Part shown: positions 10,869 through 21,752 of the stretch, in pieces
Layout of the letters: every line of letters starts with the position of its first letter
How positions within the stretch are numbered: position 1 is the first letter of the stretch
Assembly (NCBI RefSeq): GCF_002099425.1
Contig: NW_018344058.1
Span: forward strand, 372,001 to 436,000
Origin: Phascolarctos cinereus
Lineage: Eukaryota > Chordata > Mammalia > Diprotodontia > Phascolarctidae
Direction: 5' to 3'
DNA: 64,000 nucleotides
Program-made: the position numbers and the translations under genes
The notes under the pieces: generated by a model
The model's input: only the letters and a program-made list of their open reading frames with translations
Told to the model about the DNA's origin: nothing
The model's database searches: none

Positions 10869-10985
10869 AGTGATTTGCTGGTATGGAAAGAGCCCTGACT
10901 TGAGAGTCAGAAAAGCTAGTTTCAAATCCTGCTTCTACAGCAAGTCTTTTTCCAGCTCAAGCTCTCTGATTGATTCAGTGAACTG
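10869..10985 (+). repeat. MIR-type SINE fragment within L1
   Basis: GGAAAGAGCCCTGACTTGAG, GTTTCAAATCCTGCTTCTAC is a MIR tRNA-like head (B-box GTTTCAAATCC). Confidence 0.55.
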
Positions 10986-10998
10986 AAAACAATGCAAT

Positions 10999-11705
10999 AA
11001 TGGCAGGGTGTGGTAGACCACAGTGTGATATTATTAAGCTGTGAAATGTCTTGAGAGGCCCAGATCCTGCACTGACTTTATATTTTATGTGGCAGACATA
11101 CCCTTCTCAGTTTTGTTTTCCACTTATTTTCCACACTCTAGAAATCACTTGGCTTTCCCGTCCAGTTTAGGGCAGGAGTGTATCCCTCACTTTGAACCCA
11201 TACTTCATGTTTGGATTTGTTGTTGTTGTTGTTTGTTTGTTTTGTTTGTTTTGCACACATCTGTGCAAAGCCAGCTAGGAAGGCCTTGAAAAAGTGATAA
11301 AGCCACAAACCTAACATCACAGGCATGTTTGCATATCTGCTTTGTGGAAACTGGCTTCAATGAAAAGACCAAGTACTTTTCCACTGAGCTTCTAAGAGGT
11401 ATGAAGGCCTCTCCCCTGTGGATACCAGACGGTTTAGGCTTAAAGGCATTATAGTCTGGACTGCCAGAATGCATTCCTAGAAGATTTTGGATATGGAGTC
11501 TACCATGCCTCCATAAATGGGAATCTGGCATCTGAGATAGTGTATAGCTATTTGGGCCTGCTCCGAGTTAGACTTACTGCAGACTGCGCTGCTAGTTGAA
11601 ACCTGTTCCTGTTTATCATTACAATAAACCTGGATTACATCCATAACTATAAGTGCTTTCCTGAAGCTTTTAATACAAACTTGAACCCTGATTAACATGT
11701 CCATT
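10999..11705 (+). mobile_element. Possible LTR fragment inserted in L1
   Basis: Unique 0.7-kb block between two halves of an old L1. It has an AATAAA (near 11622) late in the block followed by a short U5-like stretch, as in many LTRs, and a GTT/GTTT simple run near 11217-11253. Ends and duplications could not be fixed. Treated as a fossil; it may be something else. Confidence 0.28.
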
Positions 11706-11734
11706 GGGTTATATAGGGTTATGGAGATGATATG

Positions 11735-12140
11735 ATATGGAGAACAATCTGGCACTAGACTGTAAAATTTGCAAAAAACAATTGTATCCTTTGACCCAAT
11801 AATTCCATCATTGAGAATATAGCCGGCAACTGTTATTGGAAAAAAAAAAACAACTCTCTGTCCAAAGATTTTCATAAAAGTATTATATGTAATTGCAAGA
11901 AAACTGGAAGCAACCTAATGTCCAACAATACAGGTATCATTGACTACATCATGGTACACTGATATAATATAATCCTGTAATTCCATCAAAACTGTTAATA
12001 GGAAGAATACCAAAAAAAAAAAGATCTTTATGAAATAATGCAAAGCAATAAAATGAAAAACAGAACCTGGAGAATCAAATATATGAGAACTATGAAGAGG
12101 AACAGTTATTAAAAATGAAATACATAGAATTTTGACAGTG
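11735..12140 (+). repeat. Old L1 ORF2/3' end fragment, right part
   Basis: GGAGAACAATCTGGCACTAG, TCCTTTGACCCAATAATTCC, AAACTGGAAGCAACCTAATG, CAAAGCAATAAAATG follow the L1 ORF2 C-terminal order and continue the fragment that stops at 10868. Highly diverged. Confidence 0.75.
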
Positions 12141-12685
12141 ATCTAGAAGAAATGACCAAAAAGCCATAATACTATATACATAGTAATTGATTAAAATTTA
12201 AATAGTTACTGAAAAGTTCAGTTCATTGTATTGATGTTCAATGATAAGTTTTTTTAAATGAAATTTAATTTTGAAATTAAATACAACATCAAAGGGAAAA
12301 ATAGCACCAAAAGACAAAGAATAATTTCATGAGAATTTGCAATTTTCAAACATTCCTCTATTCCAGTGTATAAACTCTGTATTCCACAAAGGAAATGACT
12401 CAGGGGTTTATGACCAATTCACTAACAAGATGATCATTTGGGAATGGAACACAAAACTGCAGTCTTTAAAAACATGTTTTGATAGCTAGATCATTTCATG
12501 GTCTGAATCCAAACAAACAACAAATCTTACAATAGAAAAATTTATGAATCTCATAACCAAAAAGCTGAACCATCTGCCTGAATTCACTTCTGTCATTATT
12601 GCCAATTAATTAGCCTTACCATCAATGCACTTAAAGCATAGAAAATACCATTGTTAAAAAATATATATAAAATATATGCTATAAT
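12141..12685. other. Intergenic sequence, nothing recognised
   Basis: AT-rich DNA without an identifiable gene or repeat family. Confidence 0.4.
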
Positions 12686-12687
12686 AG

Positions 12688-12938
12688 TAGTAACTAGCAT
12701 CTATATAGTGTTTTAAGGTTTACAAAGTGCTTATAAACATTTTCTTGTTTATATCGCAACAACCCTGAGAGGTAGCTGCCATCATTATTCCCATTTTATA
12801 GACAGGTTAGGTAGGTGGGATAAGTAACTTACCAGGGTCATATAGCTAGTAAGTGTTTGAGGCCATATTTGAACTTAGGTCTTCCTGACTCTAGATCCAG
12901 TGTTCTATCCACTGTCCTACCTAGCTACATACGTGGAA
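12688..12938 (-). repeat. CORE-SINE (MIR/Ther-1-like), near full length
   Basis: From right to left on the minus strand: tRNA-like head (GTCCTACCTAGCT), TTTGAACTTAGGTCTTCCTG, AGGGTCATATAGCTAGTAAG, and the MIR 3' part (ATAGTGTTTTAAGGTTTACA). Confidence 0.8.
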
Positions 12939-13504
12939 TGCCTAAATTTCAAAACATGAAGAATTCATGTACTTTCCAAAGAGTACTAAAAATTGAGATG
13001 TGAGGAAGGGCAAGTCCAGTTGAGCCATCAGTCCCACAGAGACACTGCATTCTTAAGGAGCCGAGTCATCTGAACATCAGAGCAACTCATCCATCATCCA
13101 TACCCTCCACAGAATGGCTAAAGACCCTCCAGAGAGACCTGCAGGTCCAGAATTGTGAGTTGCCTCAGTCACATGTGTTCCCTACATGCCTAGCCTCACT
13201 ATCACCTATACTTTAAGAAAGTCCATTCTTCCTCCCTCCTGGATTCAGTATATATTTTTGAGAGATTGTGTTCCTGGTTTAAGAGGAAATGCTTTGTCAC
13301 TACAACTCTTGCCTACTATTTCAGTAGTTACCTTTGCTAAAGAACTGAGTCTACTCAATTTGTGAAGGAAATTCAAAGGGGAAGCACACCAGAAGCGGGT
13401 TTGTGATCTATTGTTTAGGAAGATATAAAGTGTTTAAAGCTCTTTATAAATGCAAAGTATTATTATTGAATAGGGTTGTTCTCTAATTGTTTCGTGTATT
13501 TGTG
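12939..13504. other. Intergenic sequence, nothing recognised
   Basis: Mixed-composition DNA with no recognisable gene. Some of it may be an old repeat that I cannot name. Confidence 0.4.
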
Positions 13505-13506
13505 TC

Positions 13507-13602
13507 GTTCCTTCCTTCTTTCCTTCCTTCCTTTCTTTCTCCCTCCTTTCCTTCCTTCCTGCTTTCATTGCTTCCTGCCTTCCTTCTTTCCTTCCTTCCA
13601 TG
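13507..13602. repeat. (TTCC)n microsatellite
   Basis: Interrupted TTCC/TTTC/CTCC tract, pyrimidine on the + strand, about 95 bp. Confidence 0.9.
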
Positions 13603-13621
13603 CTATCTCCAAGAATATTGT

Positions 13622-13715
13622 AAACTAGGGCAGACTCTTTCTTTTCTCTCTCCCTGACACCTGGTGTAATGCTGTGCACATAATAAACATTTAATACATA
13701 CTTATTGAAGTAAGC
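13622..13715 (+). repeat. L2 3' tail
   Basis: CACCTGGTGTAATGCTGTGC, then CATTTAATACATACTTATTG. Confidence 0.55.
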
Positions 13716-13719
13716 CAAG

Positions 13720-14530
13720 GCAAATCACAAAGTAATTATAAAATGTTAATTATATGCCTAGGACTATACTAGGCAGATAAAGGATAAAGAAGAGAAGTTT
13801 TTGACCCTGTGGAGTTTATAATTTTCTTGAGGAGATATGAATTACACAAAAATATAAAGCATCATGTCAATTGTACTTGACAGTCTACACAGACTATTAG
13901 ATCAACAATAGAAGAGATCAGATTGGGAAAAATGTCATGGAAGAGATGGAATGATGGGTTTTAAAGAGTGGGTGAAATTGGAATAGGCAGAGGAGAGAAT
14001 ACTTGCTGACCTGGGGAAGGGACAGGGAAGGAGAAAGAGGAAACAACATGAACAGAAGTCAAGGTGATCATGAGTATGGCATGCCAATGTTGGAAGGGAA
14101 GAAGGGGGAAGAATTAGGGTCAAACAGACCCTTTATTGGGGAAGAGTGGTAGATAATCCTACACAGATACGGGCCAGGTGGAAAGCATGGTTAGCATACT
14201 AGGGAGTTTAAAGTATCTCTGGCAGATAATAAGAAGCCACTCTAGACTCTTGAGGAGGGGAGTTATACGAGGAAAGAAATATTCTCAAGAGAACATTTTG
14301 GCAAGAGTTTACAGGATGGATGAAAGGGACGGAGAAATTGGAGAGATTGTCCTAGGGGGCCCTTTGTGGTAATTCCCACACAGGCTGATGAAGTTCTAGC
14401 CTAGGACTGTGGCAGAGAGAATGGAGAGGTTGTATCAGAGACACTGAAAAGGAAGAATTAGTGCAACAGAATGAAGAGAAATGAGAAATAGGAACTCCAC
14501 CGTGTAGGGGTGGTGACACTATAAAGGATA
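13720..14530 (-). repeat. L2 LINE fragment
   Basis: Minus-strand L2: GGAATAGGCAGAGGAGAGAA, AACAACATGAACAGAAGTCA, AAGAAGCCACTCTAGACTCT, CTAGCCTAGGACTGTGGCAG are the complement of the L2 ORF2 end. It is heavily decayed. Confidence 0.7.
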
Positions 14531-14649
14531 TAAAAATATAGTATGACTGGAGAGTAGAAAAAAGTCATTTTTGTACTAAATATGATTTATAATTTAGCAT
14601 ATTTTTTTTATCTTGTAGCTATACCAGTTTTATTAGTGGTGTATGAACT

Positions 14650-14882
14650 GTCTAATACTAGAGGCAGCTGGTGGTGCAGGGGCAAGAGGTCTGGGCCTGG
14701 AGTTTAAGACTAGAACTGAGACATTTAACTATTTAACCCTGGGTAAGTCACTTAACCTCTGTTTGCCTTGGTCTTTTTCAACTGTCAAATGAGGATAAAT
14801 GAGATAATATTTGTCAAAAGTGCTTAGGAAAGTGCCTGACACATAATTGGTGCTATATAAATGCTTATTTCCTTCCCTAATC
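14650..14882 (+). repeat. CORE-SINE (MIR/Ther-1-like)
   Basis: GAGGCAGCTGGTGGTGCAGG head, GGTAAGTCACTTAACCTCTG core, AGTGCTTAGGAAAGTGCCTG and TATAAATGCTTATT 3' end. Confidence 0.8.
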
Positions 14883-15643
14883 TCTAAGGTCTGTTGAGCA
14901 ATCAGCTGTTTTGTTTTGTTTTGTTTTTTTCACTTTCCATATATTGATTGCTGAATTATATCTGATAGAATTCTCTTACCCCAACGATCAGGTTTAGAAT
15001 AACTCAGAGTCCTTTTTAATTTGTGGGGTTTTGTAAAGTAAATCTTTTTACGCTTCAGGTGTATTATGTCCCCACCACACCCCTAGGCCCCCAAACCAAT
15101 AACTATAATACACTGTGGTTACTTTCTGTTTCCTTCTCTACCCACCCTCAGTCAACAGGATTCAGCTAACTAGTTGAGTGAACTAACTGATATTTTTGTC
15201 ACTGAGGACACGAACCAAATGAGACGCTTGAATTTCTTTTCCAGAAAGGTCAGGAAAATGGGTTGCACTAAATGTGGAGTAGTGGGGTTTTAAGGGTTTC
15301 AGGTCACAAAACTCCCCTGTTCTGGGGCCTTTTCCAATTTCTGTCCTGCCTTTAGTTTGTGGTATGATGTAATTGTACCTTTGTCAGACTGTAAGATTAT
15401 CCAACCCATTTCATCTTTTGGTACAGACACGGGGAGAATTCAATTCAATAACCAGTTCTGATTTTCCAACTCAGAGTTGATTGACTAACTATAAGTGACA
15501 AATCCCCCTTTATCTTTTGGCCATGCTCACATCTATGTCTGATACAAATATTAGCGCTGGGATTTTAAAATGCCTATTTCCCAGCCAAAGCAACTCTCTA
15601 AGCAATGTTAGAGGTAGGGAAGGAGGAACAAGGAAATGTTGTA
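14883..15643. other. Intergenic sequence, nothing recognised
   Basis: A short TTTTG run lies near 14911-14932. No gene or interspersed repeat recognised. Confidence 0.45.
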
Positions 15644-15657
15644 CACTGATTCTTTTT
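15644..15657 (+). repeat. Target-site duplication of the 7.8-kb L1, left copy
   Basis: CACTGATTCTTTTT, repeated exactly at 23420-23433. On the L1 sense strand it begins with AAAAAG, as expected of an L1 endonuclease site. Confidence 0.88.
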
Positions 15658-15714
15658 TTTAAGGGCACAATATGTTTATTGTGAGAACTTGTTTTCTACA
15701 AACTACTGGCAAAT
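15658..15714 (-). repeat. Probable L1 3' transduction
   Basis: Between the A-rich L1 3' end (15714-15757 on +) and the terminal T run next to the duplication lies about 55 bp of non-L1 sequence. On the L1 sense strand it holds AATAAA (TTTATT at 15673-15678 on +), about 12 bases before the final A run. This is what read-through to a downstream genomic poly-A signal leaves. Confidence 0.65.
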
Positions 15715-17208
15715 TCTTTTTTCCTCTCTTTTCCTCTCATTTTATTTTTTTTCTCAATTACATGTAAATTTGTTCTTAATTTTTAAAAAAGTGTTGAGTT
15801 CCAAATTCTCTGCCTCCTTCCCTTCACTCATTTTTGAGAAAGCAAACAATTTGATATAGATTACACATGTGAAGTCATGCAAAACATATTTCCACATTAG
15901 CCGTGTTGCAAAAGAGTGAAAAAAAAAAGGAGAAGAAAAATTTTTAAAAGCTATGTTTCAATCTGTGTTCAGATTCCATCAGCTCTTTCTCCGGAGTTAG
16001 ATAGCTTTTTTCATTATAAGTCCTTTGGAATAGTTTTGGATCATTGTATTGCTGAGAATAATTCAGTCATTCATAGTTGATCATCATACAATATTGCTGT
16101 TAACAATGTTCTCCTGGTTCTGCTCACTTCACTTTGCAATAATTCATATAAGTCTTCCCAGATTTGTATGAAAGCATCCTGCTTATCTTTTTTCATAGCC
16201 CAACAGTATTCCATTGCAATCATATACTCAATGTGTTTAGCTGTTCCCTAATTGACAAGCCACTCTCTGTTTCCAGTTCTTTGCCACCAAAAAGAGAGCT
16301 GCTATAAATATTTTTGTATATATAGGTCCTTTTTCTTTTTCTGTAATCTCTTTAGGACACAGACCTATTAGTGGTATTTGCTGAGTCAAAAGGTATACAT
16401 AGTTTTATAGCCCTCTGGGCATAGTTCCAAACTGATCATCAGAATGGTTGGATCAGTTCACAACTCCATCAAGAATGAATTAGTGTCCCAATTTTTCCAC
16501 ATCCCCTCCAGAATTTCTCATTTTTCTTTTCTGTCATATTAACCAATATGATATGTGTGAAGTGGTACTTTGGAGTTGTTTTAATTGTATTTCTCTAATC
16601 TATAGTAATTTAGAACTTTTTTTCATATGACTATAGATAGATTTGATTTCTTCTTCTCAAAACTGCCTGCTCATATCCTTTGACCATTTATCAGTTGGGG
16701 AATGACTCATATTCTTATACATTTTACTCAGTTCTCAAAGAAATTTGCTATAAAATCCTCCCCCCCCCCAGTTTCATGGTTTTTCTTCTAATCTTGGCTG
16801 TATTGATTTTGTTTGTGCAAAAACTTTTTAATGTAATCAAAATTATCCATTTTGTATCCCGGAATGATCTTTTATCAATTGCTCAGTCATAAATTCTTTC
16901 CTTATCCATAGATCTGACAGGTAAAATTTTCCATGCTCCCATAATTTATTTATGGTATCACCCTTTATGTCTAAATCATATACCCATTTTAACCTTATCG
17001 TGGTATACAGTGTGAGCTGCTGGTCTATACCTCATTTCTGCCAAACTGCTTTCCAGTTTTTCCAGCAATTTTTGCCAAATAGTGAGTACTTATCCCAAAA
17101 GCTTCAATCTTTGGATTTATCAAACACTAGATTACTATGATCATTTACTACTGTGTATTGTGTACCTAATCCATTCCACTGATCCACCACTCTGTTTCTT
17201 AGCCAGTA

Positions 17209-17475
17209 CTAGATTGTTTTGATTACTGCTTTGTAATACAGTTTGAAATCTGGTACTGCCAGGCCACTTTCCTTCACTTTCCGCCCCCCCCCAACAAATT
17301 CCATCGATATTCCTGACTTTTTGTTCTTCCAGATAAATTTTGTTATTATTTTTTTTCTAGCTCTATAAAATAATTCTTTTTTTTTTTTTTGGTATTTTGG
17401 TATGGCAATGAATAAGTAAATCAATTTAGGTAGAATTGTCATTTTTATTATACTGGCTTGGCCTATTATGAGCAA
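17209..17475 (-). pseudogene. L1 ORF2 remnant, thumb/C-terminal region
   Basis: An 88-codon open stretch reading KMTILPKLIYLFIAIPKYQ..., KFIWKNKKSGI and SGLAVPDFKLYYKA. It matches the human L1 ORF2 segment KMAILPKVIYRFNAIP ... LKFIWNQKRARI ... GGITLPDFKLYYKA. Part of the dead L1. Confidence 0.9.
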
Positions 17476-17540
17476 TTAATATTTCTCCAATTGCTCATAT
17501 CTGACCTTATTTGTATGAAAAGTGTTTTGTAATTGTGTTC

Positions 17541-17554
17541 ATACAGTTCCTGGG
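17541..17554 (+). repeat. Target-site duplication of the 524-bp insertion, left copy
   Basis: ATACAGTTCCTGGG; the right copy at 18079-18092 differs at two positions. The joined L1 reads as expected (TTCATA..GTTCCTGGGTTTGTC). Confidence 0.75.
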
Positions 17555-18078
17555 CCTGTCAGTTACCCTCAACCTTGTTTAGGCCATCTGGTGAGATGGT
17601 TTTACTGGGGTGTGGTCATTGCATATACTATAGCTTTTTGGAGCGACAAGTGAGAGTTGGATGACAGGTAGACACCAAAAGTAGATGTGTAGTCCTGAAA
17701 AGGGATCAACAAGCCCTTGCACCAAAGGTGCTAATCCTCCCTAAATACCATATTTGACATAGATAGGGGTATGTCTACCCCACGCACATGAAGACTTCCC
17801 CTAGAATGGGAGAATAAGAACAATTTGTTCCAACAGCCGTGAAGGCAGCTGAAGCAGGAACTGTGGAGCACTTGGAGTTTGGTCAAACATTGAAGACATC
17901 AAGGTCATCCGCTGCATCCCAGGCCATTGCCAGTCATTTCGACTTCTGTCTTGCCACTGGACTTTGGTAACTCTGGAAGAGAGAGTGAGGCTGACAACTT
18001 TGTGCAACTCTTACTCCTTTAAATCCAATTAATCACCTTGTGATGTCATTGGTTCTCTTTGAAAACAAAGGACAAACA
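17555..18078 (+). mobile_element. 524-bp retroposon inserted in L1 (family not certain)
   Basis: Starts CCTGTCAGTTACCCTC and ends with TGATGTCATTGGTTCTC and GAAAACAAAGGACAAACAAT, a 3' end I recall as a common marsupial interspersed repeat linked to RTE-type LINEs. It contains CATCCGCTGCATCCCAGGCC and GAGAGAGTGAGGCTGACAAC. Flanked by 14-bp duplications inside the L1, so it is younger than the L1. No coding potential. Confidence 0.7.
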
Positions 18079-18311
18079 ATATAGTTTCTGGGTTTGTCTT
18101 GGCAGTACACATCCAAGTACTTTATATTGTCTGCAGTCTTTTAAAGTGGAATTTCTCTTTCTATCTTTTGCTTCTTGGACTTTTGTTGGTAATATATATA
18201 AATGCTGATAATTTATGTGGGTTTATTTTACATCCTACTTTACTGAAGTTGTTCATTATTTCAACTAGTTTTTTTAATTAATTCTCTAGGATTGTCTGAC
18301 TATACCATCAT

Positions 18312-18323
18312 ATAATCTGCAAA
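18312..18323 (-). other. L1 reverse-transcriptase active-site box (FADY)
   Basis: On the minus strand the conserved FADD box reads TTT GCA GAT TAT (F-A-D-Y), between KLSL and MMV. The second catalytic aspartate codon (GAT) has become TAT. Confidence 0.8.
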
Positions 18324-18363
18324 GAGTGATAGTTTTGTTTCCTTGTTGTCTATTTTAATTCCT

Positions 18364-18684
18364 TCAATTTCTTTTTTTTTCTCTTAGTGCTGTAGCTAGC
18401 ATTTCTAGTACAATATTGAGTAATAATGGTAATAATTGGCATTCATGATAGATAATGCTTTCTGATGGCTTCAGATAAATATTAATTATCATTTTAAGGA
18501 AAACTCCACTTATTTTTATGCCTTCTAGTGTTTTTAATAGGAATGGATATTGTATTTTATCAAAAGCTTTTTCTGCTGGGGGGGGAAGCAAGAAAAAAAG
18601 AAAAAAGAAATTTACATGATAATTTATTATATATTTAAAAGGAACAGCAAGTTGTACATGATGGATTTGCAGTTTCATGTGCAA
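18364..18684 (-). pseudogene. L1 ORF2 remnant, reverse-transcriptase fingers/palm
   Basis: AEKAFDKIQYPFLLKTLEG and LLLNIVLEMLATALREKKRN match human L1 ORF2 AEKAFDKIQQPFMLKTLNK and LLFNIVLEVLARAIRQEKE. The upstream part of this open stretch is not L1 but the inserted tail element. Confidence 0.88.
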
Positions 18685-18796
18685 TCATCTTGTTTTAAAA
18701 TTATACTGTGTTAAGGAAATGCTAGTTTTATTCCATAAATGAAAATAAAATATATTTTTAACAAAAGAAAAAGAAATTTACATAATAACATCTATT
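18572..18796 (+). repeat. Short L1-tail-like insertion, copy 1
   Basis: A G/A-rich start, then AAGAAATTTACATGATAATT, CAGCAAGTTGTACATGATGG, TTTCATGTGCAATCATCTTG, TTTTATTCCATAAATG and an A-rich tail. It splits the L1 sequence CTTTTTCTGC / ATCTATTGAG. It matches the element at 21585-21752. At its right edge the first 20 bases of the element recur (AAAGAAATTTACATAATAAC). Confidence 0.7.
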
Positions 18797-19604
18797 GAGA
18801 TAATTATATGATTTTTTTTTGATAGTCAATTCTGCTGATAATTTTCCTAATATTGAACCAGCCCTGCATTCCTGGCATACATCCCACCTTTTCAAAGTGT
18901 ATGATCTTTGTGTTAAATTGATATAATCTCCTTGCTAGTTTTTTATTTAAAATTCTGCATCAATATTCAGTAGGGAAATTGGCCTATGGTGTTCTTTCTC
19001 TGTTTTTGACCTTCCTGCTTTAGGTATCAGCACCATATTTATGTTTTAAAAGGAATTTGTCTATTCCAAATAGTAGATACAGTAATGGAATTGTTTTTTT
19101 TTTTAATGTTTGGTAGTATTCACTTGTGAATTCATCTGGTCCTGGAGATTTTTTCTTAGAGAGCTCATTTATGGCTAATTTAATTTCTTTTTCTAAGATA
19201 GGGTTATTTAATTATTCTATTTTTTCTTCTGTTAATCTAGAAAATTTATATTTTTGTAAATAACCATCCATTTCACTTAGATTGTTAGATTTACTGGTAC
19301 ACATTTGTGTAAAATGGATCCTAATAGTCTCATCTTCACTGGTGGCAAATTCACCTTTCTCATTTTTGATACTAGTATATTTTGTTTTCTTCTTTCTTTT
19401 TTTAAATCAAATTAATCAATGGTTTATATATTCTATTGTTTTTATTCATAAAAGCATCTCTGCGTTTTACTTATTAATTCAATGGTTTTCTTACTTTCAA
19501 TTTTATTAATCTTTCCTTTGACTTTCAGGATTTCCAATTTGGTGTTTAATTGGGAATTTTTAATTTGTTCTTTTTCTAGTTCTTTTTTTAGTTGCATGCC
19601 CAAT

Positions 19605-19820
19605 TCATTGATCTGCTTCCTCCATTTTATTGAGGTAAGTGTTTAGACAAATAAATTTTCCCCTAAGTACTGCTTTGGCTACATCCCATAAATTTTGGTA
19701 ATGTTTTTTCGTTGTCATCATTCTCTTTAATGAAATTATTATTTCTATGATTTGTTCTTTGACCCACTTATTCTTTAGGATTAGATTATTTAGTATCCAA
19801 TCAATTTTAATGTGTTTCAA
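19605..19820 (-). pseudogene. L1 ORF2 remnant, inter-domain region
   Basis: IDWILNNLILKNKWVKEQI and YQNLWDVAKAVLRGKFICLN match human L1 ORF2 WKLNNLLLNDYWVHNEM and [20 protein letters not shown]. Part of the dead L1. Confidence 0.9.
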
Positions 19821-20146
19821 CAGCCCTTTATCAAATGTAATCTTTATGGCACCATGATGTAAAAATGATGCATTTAATATTTCTGCTTTTCTGCATTTGG
19901 TTGTGAGGTTTTTATTCCCTAATACATGGTCAGTTTTTGTGAAGGTGCCATGTACAGCTGAGAAAAAACATGTACTTCTTTCTATTCCTATTAAATTGTC
20001 TCCAGAAGTCTATCATATCTAACTTTTCTAAAACCCTATCCATCTCCTTAACTTCTTTCTTGTTTATTTTATGGTTAGACTTATCTAGTTCTGACAGGGG
20101 AAAGTTGAGGTCCCTACTAGTATAGTTTTTCTATTTCCTTCTGTAA

Positions 20147-20330
20147 CTAATTTAATTTTTCCTTTAGGAATTTGGATGCTATGCCATTTGGAGGATATAT
20201 GTTTAATATTGACATTATTTCATTGTCTATGGTACCTTTTAGTAAAATGTAGTTTCCCTGCTTATTTCTTTTAACTAAGCCTATTTTTGCTTTTGCTTTA
20301 TCTGAGATCATGATTGCTATTTCTGGCTTT
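20147..20330 (-). pseudogene. L1 ORF2 remnant, endonuclease domain
   Basis: AIMISDKAKAKIGLVKRNKQ, GNYILLKGTIDNEIMSILN matches human L1 AILVSDKTDFKPTKIKRDKE, GHYIMVKGSIQQEELTILN. Upstream of it a WSINE interrupts the frame. Confidence 0.88.
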
Positions 20331-20485
20331 TTTTGTTTTTGTTTTTTGCAATTGGGGTTATGTGACTTGCCCAGGATCACACAGCTAGTAAGTGTCAAGT
20401 GTTTGGTTTGAGGCCAGATTTGAACTCAGGTCCTCCTGACTTCAGGGCCGGGGCTCTATCCACTGTGCTACCTAGCAGTCCCTCA
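20330..20485 (-). repeat. WSINE/SINE1-like tRNA-derived SINE in L1 ORF2
   Basis: Minus-strand copy: head at the right (CTCTATCCACTGTGCTACC), B-box TTTGAACTCAGGTCCTCCTG, CACACAGCTAGTAAGTGTCA, and A-rich (T-rich on +) 3' end at the left. Confidence 0.85.
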
Positions 20486-20639
20486 GGCTTTTTTTTTTTA
20501 ACCTCAACTGAAGCATAATAGATTCTGCTCCAACCCCTTATTTTTTACTCTGTGTGTGTCTCTCTGTTTTAAGTGTATTTCCTATAAACAACATATTGTT
20601 GGATTCTGGTTTTTAATCTATTCTGCTATCCACTTCCAT

Positions 20640-21355
20640 TTTTTCATCTCACTCACATTCACAGTTATGATGACTGTGTATTTCCCTCCACCCTAGTTTT
20701 TCCCTGTTTATCCTTCTCTGTCTCTCTCTGCCTCTCTCTCTCTCCCTTGTTTCTCCTCAAAAGTCTGTTTTGCTTTTGACCACTTCTTCCCTTAATTTGC
20801 CCTCCCTTCTACCATTCCCACCCCCCTCTTCTCTTAGTTCTAAACCTCCTACTTTCCTGTAGGGTAAGATAGATTTCTATACCCAACTGAGTATGTATGT
20901 TATTCCCTCTTTGAGCCAATTCCAATAAGAGTAAGGTTCAAGTATTGCTTGCCACCTCACACTATTTCCCCCTCCATTGTAAAAGCTCTTCCTTTCATGC
21001 CTCTTTTATGTAAGATAATTTTCCCCCTTCTTTCTCTCCCTTCCTCCTTCTCCCATTACACCCCTCTTTCTCACCCCCAATTTTATTTTTTTAAACAATC
21101 CTATTAAAGTCAACTCACACCTATGCCCTCTCTCTATGTATACTCCTTCTAATTGCCTTAAGGATGATGAATTTCTTAGGAGTTGGATGTATCATCTTCC
21201 CGTATGGGAATATAAACAGTTTAACTTTATTGAATCCCTTATGATTTCTCTTTCCTATATGCCTTTTTGTGGTTCTCTTAAGTCTTGTATTTGAAAGTGA
21301 AATTTTCTATTCAACTCTGGTCTTTTCATCAGGAATGCTTGAAAGTCCTCTCTTT
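20640..21355 (-). repeat. L1 spacer between ORF1 and ORF2
   Basis: About 700 bp, pyrimidine-rich on + and purine-rich on the L1 sense strand, with a GA-type run near 20715-20745. The same spacer, in the same place after ORF1, is kept by the half-L1 at 24.1-26.9 kb. Confidence 0.75.
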
Positions 21356-21584
21356 CATTAAATATCCATTTTCCCCCTGAAAGACTATGGTCAGTTTTCC
21401 TGGGTAGGTGACTGGTGGTTGTTAGCCAAGCTTTTTTTGCTTTCTAAAATATCATATTCAAAACCCTCTGATCCTTTAATGCAGAAACTGCTAAGTCTTG
21501 TGTCATCCTGACTTTGGCTCTATGATATTTAAATCATTTCCTTCTGGCTGCTTGGAGTATTTTCTCCTTATAGAAAGTAAGGGG

Positions 21585-21752
21585 GAAGGGAAGAAAAAAA
21601 AAGAAAAAAAAGAAATTTATATGATAATTTTGTTGTGTAGTTGAAATGAATAGCAAGTTGTACATACTAGATTTGAAGTTTCATGTACAATCATCTTTTT
21701 TATTGTACAATGTTATGGAAATGCTTGTTTTATTCCATAAATTAAAAAATCT
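21585..21752 (+). repeat. Short L1-tail-like insertion, copy 2
   Basis: Starts GGGGGAAGGGAAGAAAAAA, then AAGAAATTTATATGATAATT, AGCAAGTTGTACATACTAGA, TTTCATGTACAATCATC, TTGTTTTATTCCATAAATT. Same element and orientation as 18572-18796, again opposite to the host L1. Confidence 0.7.

Noticed and set aside
11477-11875. 132-codon minus-strand open frame
   Set aside because: Spans the junction between a possible LTR fragment and an old L1 piece; not a single biological unit.
13507-13718. Minus-strand 94-codon frame with Lys-Glu-Gly-Arg runs
   Set aside because: Translation of the TTCC microsatellite and an L2 tail.
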